64,000 nucleotides of DNA. It comes from Bacillota bacterium. GTDB lineage: Bacteria; Bacillota; Clostridia; Peptostreptococcales; Acidaminobacteraceae. Numbering within the stretch: position 1 is the first letter of the stretch; the number at the start of each line of letters is the position of its first letter. The notes beneath the pieces are model-generated. The model made no database searches. It saw only the letters and a list, made by a program, of their open reading frames with translations, and was not told the origin of the DNA. The stretch covers positions 1 to 64,000 of the forward strand of contig JAOARG010000018.1 of assembly GCA_025210655.1 (NCBI GenBank), written 5' to 3'. The translations under genes and the position numbers were made by a program. Of this stretch, positions 8,902 through 18,620 are shown piece after piece.

Positions 8902-11271
8902 ATGGTAACAAGAGCAACCGGATTAGTTACGGGAATGGATACGGATAAAATAATAGGTGACTTGATGCGTGTCGAAAGACAAAGAAGACTTGATCCTATT
9001 ACAAAGGACAAGCAGTACAATGAGTGGCAAGCAGAAGCTTATCAAACAGTAAACAAGACAACTGCAAATTCAATTACAGAATTTAAGAAGGCTCTAGGAA
9101 TTACTACTACAAAATCAAGTAGTAGTTATCTTGCTACGCCAACTACAAATTTTGATTGGTTAAAGACTGCCTCTACATCAAGTTCGGACAATTTAAGTGT
9201 TTCGGCAGGTTCTACTGCAATAGACGGGACATACACACTGAAAGTAGATCAGATGGCTGAGAATATTACAAGGACAAGTGTATCTGAATTACCTAAAGTT
9301 ACCGTATCTGCTCTTGAACACCAGTTTGGTGTGGAAAATGATTTTTCACTTAAGTTAAAAACTAACAATGGTACTACAGATAATGTAAAAACCCTTAACT
9401 TTACTAAGGACCAAACTATTGAAGATGTTGTAGCAGCTATTAATAGCGACCCAGATCTTGGGCTTGAAGCAAGCTATGATAAGACAACTGATAAGTTTAC
9501 CATAAAGACTAAAAGTGGATATTCGGATTTTGAAATTCAAGAAGATAGTGAAAAAATACTAACAACTGATAAATCTAAATTTAAAACAAATCTTGTATTA
9601 AATAATGAATATGCAAGTCTTGATAAAACTAGTAGTACTGAGATTTCCCCATCCAATCTTACCGGTCAATTCGGGATAGTAGGAGATTTTTCTTTTACCC
9701 TAAAGACAAATAAGACTGATGATGCTGGAAAGACTTTTACATTCAATGAAGATACAAAATTGTCAGAAATAATTGAAACTATAAACAATGCAGACATCGG
9801 AGTAGTAGCATCTTACGATTCAAACCTTAACCGTGTATTCTTTGCAACAAAGAATACAGGTGAAGACAACTATTTTGAAGTTACAAATGATACTGCAAAT
9901 TTCCTTACAGGTAAAAAGGAAACAATATCTTCTTCAGGTGATATAGCAGGTACAACAGGGCAGTCAATTCAAGATAGATTTGGTCTAGTAGACGGAGATT
10001 TTGATGCAGAAGGTAATACTACATTAATAATTAAAAGCAATGATTATCCAGACGGAGTAGGAATAAAGATAAACAAGGGTGATTCAGTAGAAGATATAGC
10101 AAATATAATAAACACGAATAATGTAGGATTTGAAGTTACTTATGATAGTGGAACTGATACTATTTCCCTTAATAATACAGGTGGAGCGGTAACATTTGTA
10201 CAGGATGATTTAAATTTATTTGCATCTTCAGATGGTACTGGTACAAAGTTTAATACAAGTATTTCATTAAACGATGAAATAGGAGAAAATTCCAAACTTA
10301 ATTTAAACATTGAAGTTGATGAAAAATATACTGGTAAAAATGCTAAATTCGATTTTAATGATGCAAAAGGTTTAGAGAGAAGTACTAATAACTTTGAAGT
10401 ATACGGTATTAATTTACAGGTTAAGGCAACAGGTACATCAACAGTTACAGTAGGAACAGACGTTGATCAGGCTGTTGAAAAAATAAAAGCTGCTATAGAA
10501 GAGTATAACAAACTTGTAGGAACCCTTAATGGCCTTACAGGTGAGAAAACATATAGGGATTATAAACCTCTTACTGATGAAGAAAAAGAGGCTATGACAG
10601 AGAAACAAATCGAACTTTGGGAAGGTAGAGCTAAAAGTGGTATTTTAAGAAATGATATGCTTCTTGAAAATATGCTTGGGGATATGAGAAATGGTTTTTA
10701 TGATACAGTTTATGAAGACTATGAAAATAAAACTAAGTTACCTGGATACAGTAGTATATCGCAGATAGGTATTTCTACAGCTGAAAATGCAAGGGACGGA
10801 AAACTTGTAGTAGATGATTATCAGCTAAGAAAAGCATTGGAAAATGATTCTGCAGCAGTTATGAAACTACTATTTGCTACACCTGATAAATCGGAACTTA
10901 ATAGGGATGATAATCAACTTACCAAGGAGCAAAGAGCAGAAAAACATGGGGAAATGGGACTATTTAATAGAATGTTCAACTCCCAAGTTAATGGTATGAA
11001 AGAAATGATTTCTAAAGCAGGTCCTGGTGATGATACTGAACTTCTTAAGGATATTAAGTTCAATATCATGGTTGACTATGTAACAACACAGAGTTCTCAG
11101 AGTAAGCTTGCTAAAGAAAAAGAAGGCTTAGACTCAAGAATAAAACAACAAAAAGCAATACTTACAATGATTGAAACTAGATACTACAAACAGTACAGTT
11201 ATATGGAACAACAGATAAATCAAATGAACTCTCAGTATTCATCATTGTTCTCAAACAATAGCGGACAATAG
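8902..11271 (+). CDS. fliD: Flagellar hook-associated protein 2 (filament cap), long form
   Basis: Forms the cap at the filament tip that folds incoming flagellin. The N-terminal FliD domain is clear (TRATGLVTGMDTDKIIGDLM, then RVERQRRLDPITKDKQYNEW) and the C-terminal domain ends in a coiled coil (QQKAILTMIETRYYKQYSYM, MEQQINQMNSQYSSLFS). The protein has 789 residues against about 450-550 in many Firmicutes. The extra length is three tandem blocks of about 100 residues (near 131-235, 253-340 and 350-452), each starting around Q-F/D-R-F-G and containing I-x-x-I-x-x-x-I-N and a-S/T-Y-D. They resemble flagellin hook-IN repeats. Export without a signal peptide is expected. Confidence 0.93.
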   Translation: MVTRATGLVTGMDTDKIIGDLMRVERQRRLDPITKDKQYNEWQAEAYQTVNKTTANSITEFKKALGITTTKSSSSYLATPTTNFDWLKTASTSSSDNLSVSAGSTAIDGTYTLKVDQMAENITRTSVSELPKVTVSALEHQFGVENDFSLKLKTNNGTTDNVKTLNFTKDQTIEDVVAAINSDPDLGLEASYDKTTDKFTIKTKSGYSDFEIQEDSEKILTTDKSKFKTNLVLNNEYASLDKTSSTEISPSNLTGQFGIVGDFSFTLKTNKTDDAGKTFTFNEDTKLSEIIETINNADIGVVASYDSNLNRVFFATKNTGEDNYFEVTNDTANFLTGKKETISSSGDIAGTTGQSIQDRFGLVDGDFDAEGNTTLIIKSNDYPDGVGIKINKGDSVEDIANIINTNNVGFEVTYDSGTDTISLNNTGGAVTFVQDDLNLFASSDGTGTKFNTSISLNDEIGENSKLNLNIEVDEKYTGKNAKFDFNDAKGLERSTNNFEVYGINLQVKATGTSTVTVGTDVDQAVEKIKAAIEEYNKLVGTLNGLTGEKTYRDYKPLTDEEKEAMTEKQIELWEGRAKSGILRNDMLLENMLGDMRNGFYDTVYEDYENKTKLPGYSSISQIGISTAENARDGKLVVDDYQLRKALENDSAAVMKLLFATPDKSELNRDDNQLTKEQRAEKHGEMGLFNRMFNSQVNGMKEMISKAGPGDDTELLKDIKFNIMVDYVTTQSSQSKLAKEKEGLDSRIKQQKAILTMIETRYYKQYSYMEQQINQMNSQYSSLFSNNSGQ

Positions 11272-11284
11272 TTAGGAGGATATT

Positions 11285-11770
11285 ATGGCAGTATTAAATC
11301 CATACAATTACAAAAGACCTAAGGGTCAAATAAATCTAAAAATAAATATTCCTGGTGTGAAGGAAGTTAAGGTTGAGCAGGTTGAAGTGAAAAGTAAAAA
11401 AGTTGAAGTAGCTTCAGGATACAAAGAAAATGAGATTTTGAATGCTAAGCCAGAAGAGCTTACTTTAATGCTTTATGATGGAATCATAAGATTTATTAAG
11501 CAGGCTAAAATATTTAATGAAGATAAGAAAATTGAAAAAACAAATAATGCAATAGTCAGGGCTCAAAATATAATTACAGAATTAAGATCTACTCTTGATA
11601 TGGATTATGAAATTAGTAAGGAGCTAGATCCTCTATACGAATTTATGAATAGAAGATTGCTTGAGGCCAATATTAAGAAAGATAATGCTATGATGGATGA
11701 AGTTCTTGATTTAGCAGCTGAGCTTAGGGATACTTGGAAAGAAGCAATGAAGATTGCAAAGAAGGTTTAA
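11285..11770 (+). CDS. fliS: Flagellar export chaperone FliS
   Basis: A flagellin chaperone of 161 residues. The FliS core begins YKENEILNAKPEELTLMLYD (residues about 46-65) and continues through the AQNIITELRSTLDMDYEISK helix. An N-terminal extension of about 40 residues, rich in Val, Lys and Glu, precedes the core; most FliS proteins (about 125-135) lack it. ATG follows AGGAGG with normal spacing, so the extension looks real. It is 13 bases from fliD, consistent with one operon. The extension could bind a partner, but that is speculation. Confidence 0.93.
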   Translation: MAVLNPYNYKRPKGQINLKINIPGVKEVKVEQVEVKSKKVEVASGYKENEILNAKPEELTLMLYDGIIRFIKQAKIFNEDKKIEKTNNAIVRAQNIITELRSTLDMDYEISKELDPLYEFMNRRLLEANIKKDNAMMDEVLDLAAELRDTWKEAMKIAKKV

Positions 11771-11773
11771 CCT

Positions 11774-12253
11774 ATGGACGTTAGGTTAAATCTAATAAGG
11801 CTTATTGAGCTTTCAGAAGATAAAATCATGTCACTTAAGGCAATACTTGATTTTACTAAAAAAGTTGATTTAACAGGGGATGATGACCTTTATTCAGAAG
11901 CTCAAAATATAGTTGAAGCTAGACAAGAACAGATTATAAAAATGATGGATATTGATAATGAATATCTTAAGGTTTTTGAAGAGACTAAAACTTATTTAGG
12001 AATAGATGATATAACAGATATTGATAAGATTGAGTATCCTAAGATTGTAGATCTCTATGAAAAAACATATGAAATAATGTCTCTATTAGAAGAAATAAAA
12101 TTTTTAGATGAGAAGAATATCAAATCAATTAATAAAAAGAATAGTGATATGAATGAAAAAATCAATGTAAACAGAAATGTAAATAAGATAAATAAGTCTT
12201 ATGGTAATAAGTTTGCTGGGATTAATTCCTATTCATTTGATAAGAAAAAATAA
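11774..12253 (+). CDS. Unrecognised helical protein, possible FliT/FlgN-type chaperone
   Basis: A 159-residue acidic, helix-rich protein three bases after fliS, ahead of a terminator, so last gene of the flagellar transcript. I do not recognise the family from sequence. Its size, the predicted long N-terminal helices (residues about 5-115) and its location behind fliS resemble FliT or FlgN export chaperones. The last 40 residues are Asn/Lys-rich and probably disordered. The ATG at 11774 has a weak site inside the end of fliS, as in coupled genes. Confidence 0.72.
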   Translation: MDVRLNLIRLIELSEDKIMSLKAILDFTKKVDLTGDDDLYSEAQNIVEARQEQIIKMMDIDNEYLKVFEETKTYLGIDDITDIDKIEYPKIVDLYEKTYEIMSLLEEIKFLDEKNIKSINKKNSDMNEKINVNRNVNKINKSYGNKFAGINSYSFDKKK

Positions 12254-12272
12254 GATATAAAGTAAGTATTCA

Positions 12273-12312
12273 AAATAAGCATTTAAAAAAGATGCTTATT
12301 TTTATTTTTTTG
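12273..12312 (+). terminator. Terminator of the flagellar operon
   Basis: Stem AAATAAGCAT (12273-12282) pairs with ATGCTTATTT (12292-12301), followed by a T-rich tail. It lies 20 bases after the last flagellar gene. Confidence 0.88.
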
Positions 12313-12407
12313 TGTTTATTTCAAAAAAGCAAGGGTAACTATACTATACAAACATAAATCATTAATTTGATTTATCATATATTTTGTTATTGGAAGGAGC
12401 TGGATTT

Positions 12408-12938
12408 ATGAACGTAATCGTAAGTGGAAGAAATATTGAGGTAACTAATGCTTTGAAGGAAGCTATGACTATCAAACTGGAAAAGTTTGAAAAATACTTC
12501 AGAAGGGACATTGACGCAAAGGCAACTATGAGCGTGACAAAGGGTAGACATACAGTAGAGGTTACGATTCCACTATTCAATGGAGTAATTTTAAGGGCAG
12601 AGGAATCTTCCAACGATATGTACGTATCTATAGACCGTGTTGTAGATAAATTATCTGCACAGCTTAGAAAATATAAAACTAAGCTTGAAAAAAGATACCA
12701 TGCAAATGATACAATCAAATATGAAAGTATTCCTGTACACGAGGAGGAATCACAGGAACTCAAGATTGTAAAAACTAAAAAGTTCCCTGTTAAACCAATG
12801 GATCCGGAAGAGGCAGTACTACAAATGGAAATGTTAGGACATGACTTTTTCGTATTTAGAAATGGTGAAACAGACGAAATAAATGTAGTATATCAAAGAA
12901 AAGATGGGGAGTACGGTTTAATCGAACCATTTGTATAA
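12408..12938 (+). CDS. hpf: Ribosome hibernation promoting factor, long form
   Basis: A 176-residue long HPF that dimerises 70S ribosomes into inactive 100S particles. The N-terminal S30AE domain starts MNVIVSGRNIEVTNALKEAM; the C-terminal dimerisation domain is FPVKPMDPEEAVLQMEMLG then HDFFVFRNGETDEINVVYQR. A linker of about 30 residues separates them. The ATG at 12408 follows GGAAGGAG; the TTG at 12384 lies upstream of that site and is rejected. The gene is transcribed alone, flanked by terminators. Location shortly before secA and prfB is a common arrangement in Firmicutes. Confidence 0.95.
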   Translation: MNVIVSGRNIEVTNALKEAMTIKLEKFEKYFRRDIDAKATMSVTKGRHTVEVTIPLFNGVILRAEESSNDMYVSIDRVVDKLSAQLRKYKTKLEKRYHANDTIKYESIPVHEEESQELKIVKTKKFPVKPMDPEEAVLQMEMLGHDFFVFRNGETDEINVVYQRKDGEYGLIEPFV

Positions 12939-12948
12939 AAATAGGACT

Positions 12949-12984
12949 GGAGATGCAACTTATTGCATCTCCTTTATTTTTTTT
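12949..12984 (+). terminator. Terminator after hpf
   Basis: Perfect 10-bp stem GGAGATGCAA (12949-12958) with TTGCATCTCC (12963-12972), four-base loop, then a run of T with one A. Confidence 0.92.
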
Positions 12985-13078
12985 GAAAAACAGTTTAAAA
13001 ATTCTGATAAATATAATAATATTAATATACAGAGTAATATTATCACTAAAAAATAGAAGCTTACTAGGAGGATTGATT

Positions 13079-13669
13079 ATGTATTTTGAAGCAGTAATTC
13101 TAGGGATTATTCTTGGACTAATAAGGGGTGGCAGTCTTAAGAAGTTTTCTCTTTTTAATATAAGAGGATGGTTTTTAGTTCTCATTGGTGCAGCCCTAAA
13201 TTTAGGTGTCTTGATGTTTAAAGGTAAAGACCCAGTTGCAGGTAATGAAAATCTAATACTCTTCGCTTCCCTTCTTGTAGTGGCTCTAATAGTATTAATA
13301 AATATAGAGAAAAAAGGATTTTGGGCAATATTTATTGGCATAGCTCTAAATATAACAACAGTAATAATGAACGGATACAAGTCACCCATTTCCCTTAAGG
13401 CTTTGAAAAATTCAGGACTTGACGGATTGTATGAAATAGTAGAAGCTGGGAAATCATTTAATTATATGTCCCTTGACCTAGTAGACAATTGGACAAGATT
13501 TTTTGGAAAATACATATCAATACCTTTAGGCTACCCATTTCCAAAAGTACTTTCACCAGGAGACATAATGATAACACTGGGCATAGTCCTATTTATCTAT
13601 GGGGAAATGCTAAGCAATAAATACGAAGGACAAAATATGATAAGATTTTCTTACAATTCTAGAATATAG
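13079..13669 (+). CDS. DUF5317-like membrane protein
   Basis: A 196-residue very hydrophobic protein of unknown function. About five membrane segments are visible, near residues 2-18, 27-45, 58-76, 81-99 and 163-181. The early motif LGLIRGGSLKKF, the aromatic block RGWFLVLIGAALNLG and the late LSPGDIMITLGIVLF resemble the DUF5317 family. ATG 13079 follows AGGAGG by seven bases; the frame continues upstream to 13 kb but without a site. It stands alone between two terminators ahead of secA. No function can be assigned. Confidence 0.82.
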   Translation: MYFEAVILGIILGLIRGGSLKKFSLFNIRGWFLVLIGAALNLGVLMFKGKDPVAGNENLILFASLLVVALIVLINIEKKGFWAIFIGIALNITTVIMNGYKSPISLKALKNSGLDGLYEIVEAGKSFNYMSLDLVDNWTRFFGKYISIPLGYPFPKVLSPGDIMITLGIVLFIYGEMLSNKYEGQNMIRFSYNSRI

Positions 13670-13679
13670 CAGTCTAAGT

Positions 13680-13706
13680 GAACGCAAGCTTGCGTTCGCT
13701 TTTTTC
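13680..13706 (+). terminator. Terminator before secA
   Basis: Palindromic stem GAACGCAAG/CTTGCGTTC (13680-13697) followed by GC and a T run. Confidence 0.85.
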
Positions 13707-13767
13707 TTGTTCACACAAAATTCACCATTTGGTAATCTTATTTTAACTATGTAAGGTGACGGGACTA

Positions 13768-13776
13768 TGATATAAT
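13768..13776 (+). promoter_or_regulatory. Extended -10 promoter of secA
   Basis: TGATATAAT is a perfect extended -10 (TGnTATAAT) 34 bases before the secA ATG. No good -35 sits at 17 bp, which is usual when an extended -10 is used. Confidence 0.55.
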
Positions 13777-13810
13777 TTCATTAGTATAGTACGATAGGGA
13801 GTGTAGACAC

Positions 13811-16513
13811 ATGGGATTTTTAGAAAAGATATTCGGAAACTTAAATGATAAAGAAATCAAGAAGATTAGTTCTATTGTTGATAGAATAGATTCTTTTGAG
13901 GATGGTCTTAAGAAGCTTAGTGATGAAGAACTAAGGGGAAAGACATTTGAATTTAAAAGTAGACTTCAAGCTGGAGAGACTTTAGATGACATTTTACCAG
14001 AAGCTTATGCAGTTGTAAGGGAAGCTTCTATCAGAACTTTAGGGATGAGACACTTTAGGGTTCAGATGATTGGTGGTATAGTACTTCATCAAGGTAGAAT
14101 TGCTGAGATGAAAACAGGTGAAGGTAAAACTTTAGTTGCAACTTTACCAGTATATCTTAACGCACTTTCGGGAAAGGGCGTTCATGTAATTACAGTAAAT
14201 GATTATCTTGCCAAGTCACAAAAAGAGTGGATGGGCAAGCTTTATGAGTTCCTTGGACTTTCAGTTGGGTGTATAATCCATTCTGTACAGGGAAAAGATA
14301 GGGTAGAGGCTTACAAGGCTGATATCACATATGGTACAAACAATGAGTTCGGTTTTGACTACTTAAGGGATAATATGGCGGTATTTAAGGAGAATCTTCT
14401 TCAAAGAGATCTTCACTTTGCTATCGTCGATGAGATTGATAGTATCCTTATTGATGAGGCTAGAACACCACTTATTATTTCCGGTGAGGGAGCTAAGTCA
14501 ACTGAACTTTACAATATAGCTAGTATGTTTGCAAAAACACTTAAAAATGAAGTGGATTATACTGTTGATGAAAAAGCTAAGTCAGTTGTTCTTACAGATG
14601 AAAGCGGTGTGGAAAAGGCTGAGAAATTCTTCGGAATTGAAAACCTAAGTGATCCGGAAAATATGGAAGTTTCTCACCACATCAACAATGCCCTTAAGGC
14701 AATTGCTACAATGAAAAAGGATATAGACTATGTAGTTAAGGATGGAGAAATTGTTATTGTCGATGAGTTTACTGGACGTTTCATGTTTGGTAGAAGATAC
14801 TCAAACGGACTTCACCAAGCAATAGAGGCTAAAGAAAACCTTAAGGTTAGAAAAGAGTCTCAAACTCTTGCTACAATAACACTTCAGAACTATTTCAGAA
14901 TGTACTCAAAGCTAGCAGGTATGACTGGTACAGCTAAGACTGAGGAAGACGAGTTCAGAGAAATCTATGATATGGACGTAGTTGTTATTCCTACTAATAA
15001 GCCAGTTGTAAGAAATGACATGCCTGATGCTGTATTTAGTACACTTCAAGGTAAATTCAACATGGTTCTTAAGGATATAATCGAGAAGCATGAAAAGGGA
15101 CAGCCAGTACTTGTAGGTACTATCTCAATTGAGACTTCAGAGTATCTTGGAGCACTGCTTAAGAGAAATGGTATTAAGCATGAACTTCTAAATGCAAAGC
15201 AGCATGAGAGAGAGGCTGAAATCGTAGCACAGGCAGGTAGATACGGGGCTGTTACAATAGCTACAAACATGGCGGGCCGTGGTACGGATATTATCCTTGG
15301 TGGTAATCCTGAATTCCTTGCCAAAAGAGATTTAAAGAAAAAGGGTTATGATGATGAAGTTATTGCTAAGGTAGTTTCACCATTGACATATGAAGATCCT
15401 GAAATTATAGAAGCTAAAGAATTGTATAATAAAAAATATGATGAGCATAAATTAATTACAGATGAAGAACATGCAAAAGTAATTGCATCAGGTGGTCTTC
15501 ACATAATTGGTACTGAAAGACATGAGTCTAGAAGAATTGATAATCAGTTAAGGGGTAGATCTGGTCGTCAGGGTGACGTTGGTAGTTCACAGTTCTTTAT
15601 TTCCCTTGAAGATGATTTAATGAGACTATTCCTTAGCGAGAGAGTAAAAGGTATCGTAGATAGACTGGGTATGGATGATGATACTCCAATCGAAGCAAAT
15701 ATACTTTCTAAATCAATCGAGTCAGCTCAGAAAAGAGTTGAGGGTAGAAACTTCGGAATCAGAAAGCACGTACTTCAGTATGATGATGTAATGAATAAAC
15801 AAAGAGAGATAATCTATGATGAAAGACAAAAAGTATTATTCGGAGAAGACGTTAAAGGTCATGTTTGGAGTATGCTTGAAATGATTATCGATAGACTTGT
15901 GGAAGTTCACACTGCAAACTCTGATTTCCCAGAAGAGTGGGAACTTGATGGACTTAGGGAGTACCTACACAGTATTTTCCTACCAGCAGATGCAAAGCTA
16001 TATGATGACCTTCAAAACCTTACAAAAGAGGAGCTAAAGGAAAATATTACAGCTATAGCATCAAGAAGATATGAAGAGCAAGAAGAAGCTTTCGGAGCTG
16101 AAAGAATGAGAGAAATCGAAAGATATATCCTTCTTAAGGTTGTTGATAGAAAGTGGATTGATCATATAGATGCAATGGCACAGCTTAAGCAAGGTATTGG
16201 CTTAAGAGCATTTGGTAATGAAGACCCAGTAAGAGCTTATCAGATGGAAGGTTACGATATGTTTAACGAAATGACTGCATTTATTCAGGAAGATACAGTT
16301 AAGTATATTGTAAATGCTACTCTTCAAACTGATGAGACTAAGAGAGAGCAGGCAGCTAAAATTACTGGATTTGGAGGAACTTCATCTTCAGACGGAAGTG
16401 TTAAAAAAGAGCCAAGTGTTAGAAAAGAAAAGAAAGTTGGAAGAAATGAGCCATGTCCTTGTGGCAGCGGAAAGAAATATAAAAAATGCTGCGGTAAGGA
16501 TGCTGAAGCTTAA
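13811..16513 (+). CDS. secA: Preprotein translocase ATPase SecA
   Basis: The motor of Sec-dependent export, acting at the SecYEG channel. Complete at 900 residues. Walker A is MKTGEGKTL near residue 102; Walker B and the Arg finger region [15 protein letters not shown] near 209-223; [13 protein letters not shown] near 486; [11 protein letters not shown] near 583. The C-terminal zinc/SecB-binding motif [13 protein letters not shown] is intact at the very end. It is followed by prfB after 18 bases, the classical secA-prfB order of Firmicutes, and probably shares its transcript. Confidence 0.98.
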   Translation: MGFLEKIFGNLNDKEIKKISSIVDRIDSFEDGLKKLSDEELRGKTFEFKSRLQAGETLDDILPEAYAVVREASIRTLGMRHFRVQMIGGIVLHQGRIAEMKTGEGKTLVATLPVYLNALSGKGVHVITVNDYLAKSQKEWMGKLYEFLGLSVGCIIHSVQGKDRVEAYKADITYGTNNEFGFDYLRDNMAVFKENLLQRDLHFAIVDEIDSILIDEARTPLIISGEGAKSTELYNIASMFAKTLKNEVDYTVDEKAKSVVLTDESGVEKAEKFFGIENLSDPENMEVSHHINNALKAIATMKKDIDYVVKDGEIVIVDEFTGRFMFGRRYSNGLHQAIEAKENLKVRKESQTLATITLQNYFRMYSKLAGMTGTAKTEEDEFREIYDMDVVVIPTNKPVVRNDMPDAVFSTLQGKFNMVLKDIIEKHEKGQPVLVGTISIETSEYLGALLKRNGIKHELLNAKQHEREAEIVAQAGRYGAVTIATNMAGRGTDIILGGNPEFLAKRDLKKKGYDDEVIAKVVSPLTYEDPEIIEAKELYNKKYDEHKLITDEEHAKVIASGGLHIIGTERHESRRIDNQLRGRSGRQGDVGSSQFFISLEDDLMRLFLSERVKGIVDRLGMDDDTPIEANILSKSIESAQKRVEGRNFGIRKHVLQYDDVMNKQREIIYDERQKVLFGEDVKGHVWSMLEMIIDRLVEVHTANSDFPEEWELDGLREYLHSIFLPADAKLYDDLQNLTKEELKENITAIASRRYEEQEEAFGAERMREIERYILLKVVDRKWIDHIDAMAQLKQGIGLRAFGNEDPVRAYQMEGYDMFNEMTAFIQEDTVKYIVNATLQTDETKREQAAKITGFGGTSSSDGSVKKEPSVRKEKKVGRNEPCPCGSGKKYKKCCGKDAEA

Positions 16514-16531
16514 TAATTAGGTGGTGTTACA

Positions 16532-17636
16532 TTGTTATTTTTAGAAAAAGCAGGGCAGGAGCTTAAGGAGCTAAAAATGCCTTTGGAAGATTTGAGGGAT
16601 TCACTTTGACATTTCTACTTTAGAAGAAAAGGTGTCAGAGTTAGAGTATAAAATGACAGAGGAAGGTTTCTGGAATGACCAGGAACTTTCTTCTAAGATA
16701 ATGAAGGAAGTAAAAATCATAAAGGATAAGATTCAAAGATATGATGATCTAGTATCAGATTATGATGAAGCCTTAACCCTTCATGAAATGGCAATTGAAG
16801 AAAAGGATACAGAATTAATTGAAGATATTAATGAGTTCATTAGAAGTATTTCTTCAACTATTGAAAAAATGAAGCTTGAGTTGCTCTTATCAGGTGAACA
16901 TGATAAAAATAATTGTATCCTGTCTATACATGCCGGTACAGGCGGTCTAGATGCTCAAGACTGGGCAGAAATGCTCATGAGGATGTATCTTAGATGGGCT
17001 GATAAAAACGGCTATTCCACTAAAATTCTTGACCTTATAAGGGATACAGAAGCGGGAATAAAGAGTACATCAATAGCTATAGAAGGAATTAACGCATATG
17101 GATTTCTAAAGTCAGAAAAGGGAGTTCATAGGCTAGTAAGAATATCACCATTTGACTCATCTGGAAAAAGACATACATCCTTTGCGTCGATAGATATAAT
17201 GCCTGAAATAGATGATGATATAGAAGTGGATATCAACCCAAGTGATCTAAAAATAGATACTTACAGAGCATCAGGAGCCGGTGGACAGCACGTAAATAAA
17301 ACCGATTCAGCAGTAAGAATCACCCATATCCCAACAGGGGTAACAGTTCAGTGTCAAAATGAACGAAGCCAGCATTCCAACAAGGCAACAGCCATGAAAA
17401 TGCTTATGGGTAAATTATTAGAATTAAAAGAAGCAGAACACAAAGACAAAATAGAAGATCTAATGGGAGACTACAGCCAAATTGCTTGGGGATCTCAAAT
17501 AAGATCCTACGTATTCAATCCATACAATCTAGTAAAAGACCACAGAACAAACGCAGAAATAGGAAATGTACAGGCTGTAATGGATGGGGATATAGATATG
17601 TTTATAGATGAATATCTTAAGGCAAAGATGAAGTAA
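16532..17636 (+). CDS. prfB: Peptide chain release factor 2 (programmed +1 frameshift)
   Basis: Terminates translation at UGA and UAA. The gene is read in two frames: TTG 16532 to CTT 16604-16606, then TGA 16607-16609, then frame +1 from GAC 16608 to the stop at 17636, giving 367 residues in total. The zero-frame peptide reads LLFLEKAGQELKELK, the normal RF2 N-terminus, and the second begins DISTLEEKVSELE. The stop-recognition motif SPF and the peptidyl-hydrolysis motif GGQ (GAGGQHVNKTDSAVRI) are present. AGGTGGTG upstream of TTG is the binding site. Taken alone, the downstream frame would look N-terminally truncated. Confidence 0.96.
16595..16610 (+). promoter_or_regulatory. RF2 autoregulatory frameshift site
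   Basis: The slippery CTT followed by in-frame TGA and C (CTTTGAC at 16604-16610) is the universal RF2 frameshift core. The internal Shine-Dalgarno-like element is AGGG at 16595-16598, slightly different from the E. coli AGGGGG spacing. Low RF2 slows termination at TGA and favours the +1 shift. Confidence 0.93.
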
Positions 17637-17709
17637 GAATATCCTTGTTGATTTTTAAAAAATATAGAGCTGCAAGAAGTTTGAGAATATTTAATTACTA
17701 GATGAATAA

Positions 17710-17756
17710 AACTACCACACGATATGAAAAACTCATATTGTGTGGTAGTTTTTTTA
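17710..17756. terminator. Bidirectional terminator between prfB and the nitrilase operon
   Basis: An 18-bp stem (17710-17727 with 17733-17750) with only one G-U position and a five-base loop is followed on + by a T run. On - the flanking A residues give a short U tract, so it can end both convergent transcripts. Confidence 0.85.
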
Positions 17757-17786
17757 TTGTAGATCTATGAACAGTTGTTATTTTAT

Positions 17787-18605
17787 CTAAAGAGGTTTTG
17801 AAACGGTATATATATCAAATCTGCGATGTGATAGTAGCGGTAACTGAGATCTAACCTTTGTAACAAGTTCTAAATCGATATCAGTTATGATTATATCCTC
17901 TAGATGGTTGAGTTGGTGTAAAATTTTTCCCCAAGGGGATACAACCAATGAATGTCCCCATGATGAATATCCAGTGTCTGGATTTCTTGCTGGTGCAACA
18001 CCTATTGTGTATACTTGGTTATCTAGAGCTCTGGTTCTAAAAAGTATGTCCCAGTGACTAGGTCCTGTAGTCATGTTAAAAGCTGCGGGAACAATAATTA
18101 TTTTGGCTCCCTGGTCGACCATAATTCGTGAAAGTTCTGGGAATCTAAAATCATAGCAAATACACAGACCGATTTTTCCAAATTCTGTATTAAAAACAGT
18201 CGGTTTATATCCTACTGAAAGCACTTCTGATTCTTTAAAATTTTGACCATCTGGAATATTAATATCAAATAAATGCATCTTCCTATGTTTAGCTATTTGT
18301 TTTCCATTTCTATCAAAAACATAAGATGTGTTGTAAATATGATTTCCATCACGTTCTGGAACAGAACCTGAAACAAGATAAATGTTATTTTCTGAAGCAA
18401 TTTTTGATAAAGCTTTCCAAGTGTCTTCTCCTTCATATTCAGCATATTTTTCAAAAACATTAGTTTGATAAGGGCAAATAAACATTTCTGGAAGAATAAC
18501 CATATCAATTGAGCAACCTTTTATTTTATCGATGATTTGATCAACTCTATTGAGATTTTCTTTTTTATTTAAGGAAACTTCTAGTTGTAAAGCAGCTATT
18601 CTCAT
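17787..18605 (-). CDS. Carbon-nitrogen hydrolase (nitrilase superfamily, omega-amidase-like)
   Basis: A 272-residue amidase. The Glu-Lys-Cys triad is seen in LPEMFICPY (Glu near 40), HRKMHLFDINIP (Lys near 107) and GLCICYDFRFPEL (Cys near 149). The length and SSWGHSLVVSPWG near 212 place it with Nit2/omega-amidases that hydrolyse alpha-keto amides or small amides. It is the last gene of a three-gene minus-strand operon with a D-amino-acid PLP enzyme and RidA. A role in cleaning up or using products of that lyase is plausible; the substrate is not determined by sequence. Confidence 0.9.
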   Translation of the reverse strand: MRIAALQLEVSLNKKENLNRVDQIIDKIKGCSIDMVILPEMFICPYQTNVFEKYAEYEGEDTWKALSKIASENNIYLVSGSVPERDGNHIYNTSYVFDRNGKQIAKHRKMHLFDINIPDGQNFKESEVLSVGYKPTVFNTEFGKIGLCICYDFRFPELSRIMVDQGAKIIIVPAAFNMTTGPSHWDILFRTRALDNQVYTIGVAPARNPDTGYSSWGHSLVVSPWGKILHQLNHLEDIIITDIDLELVTKVRSQLPLLSHRRFDIYTVSKPL

Positions 18606-18620
18606 GTAGCTGTCCTCCTT

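Noticed and set aside
12856-13389. Long minus-strand frame opposite the DUF5317-like gene
   Set aside because: A shadow ORF: no binding site, low-complexity hydrophobic composition mirroring the + strand gene, and it crosses the hpf terminator.
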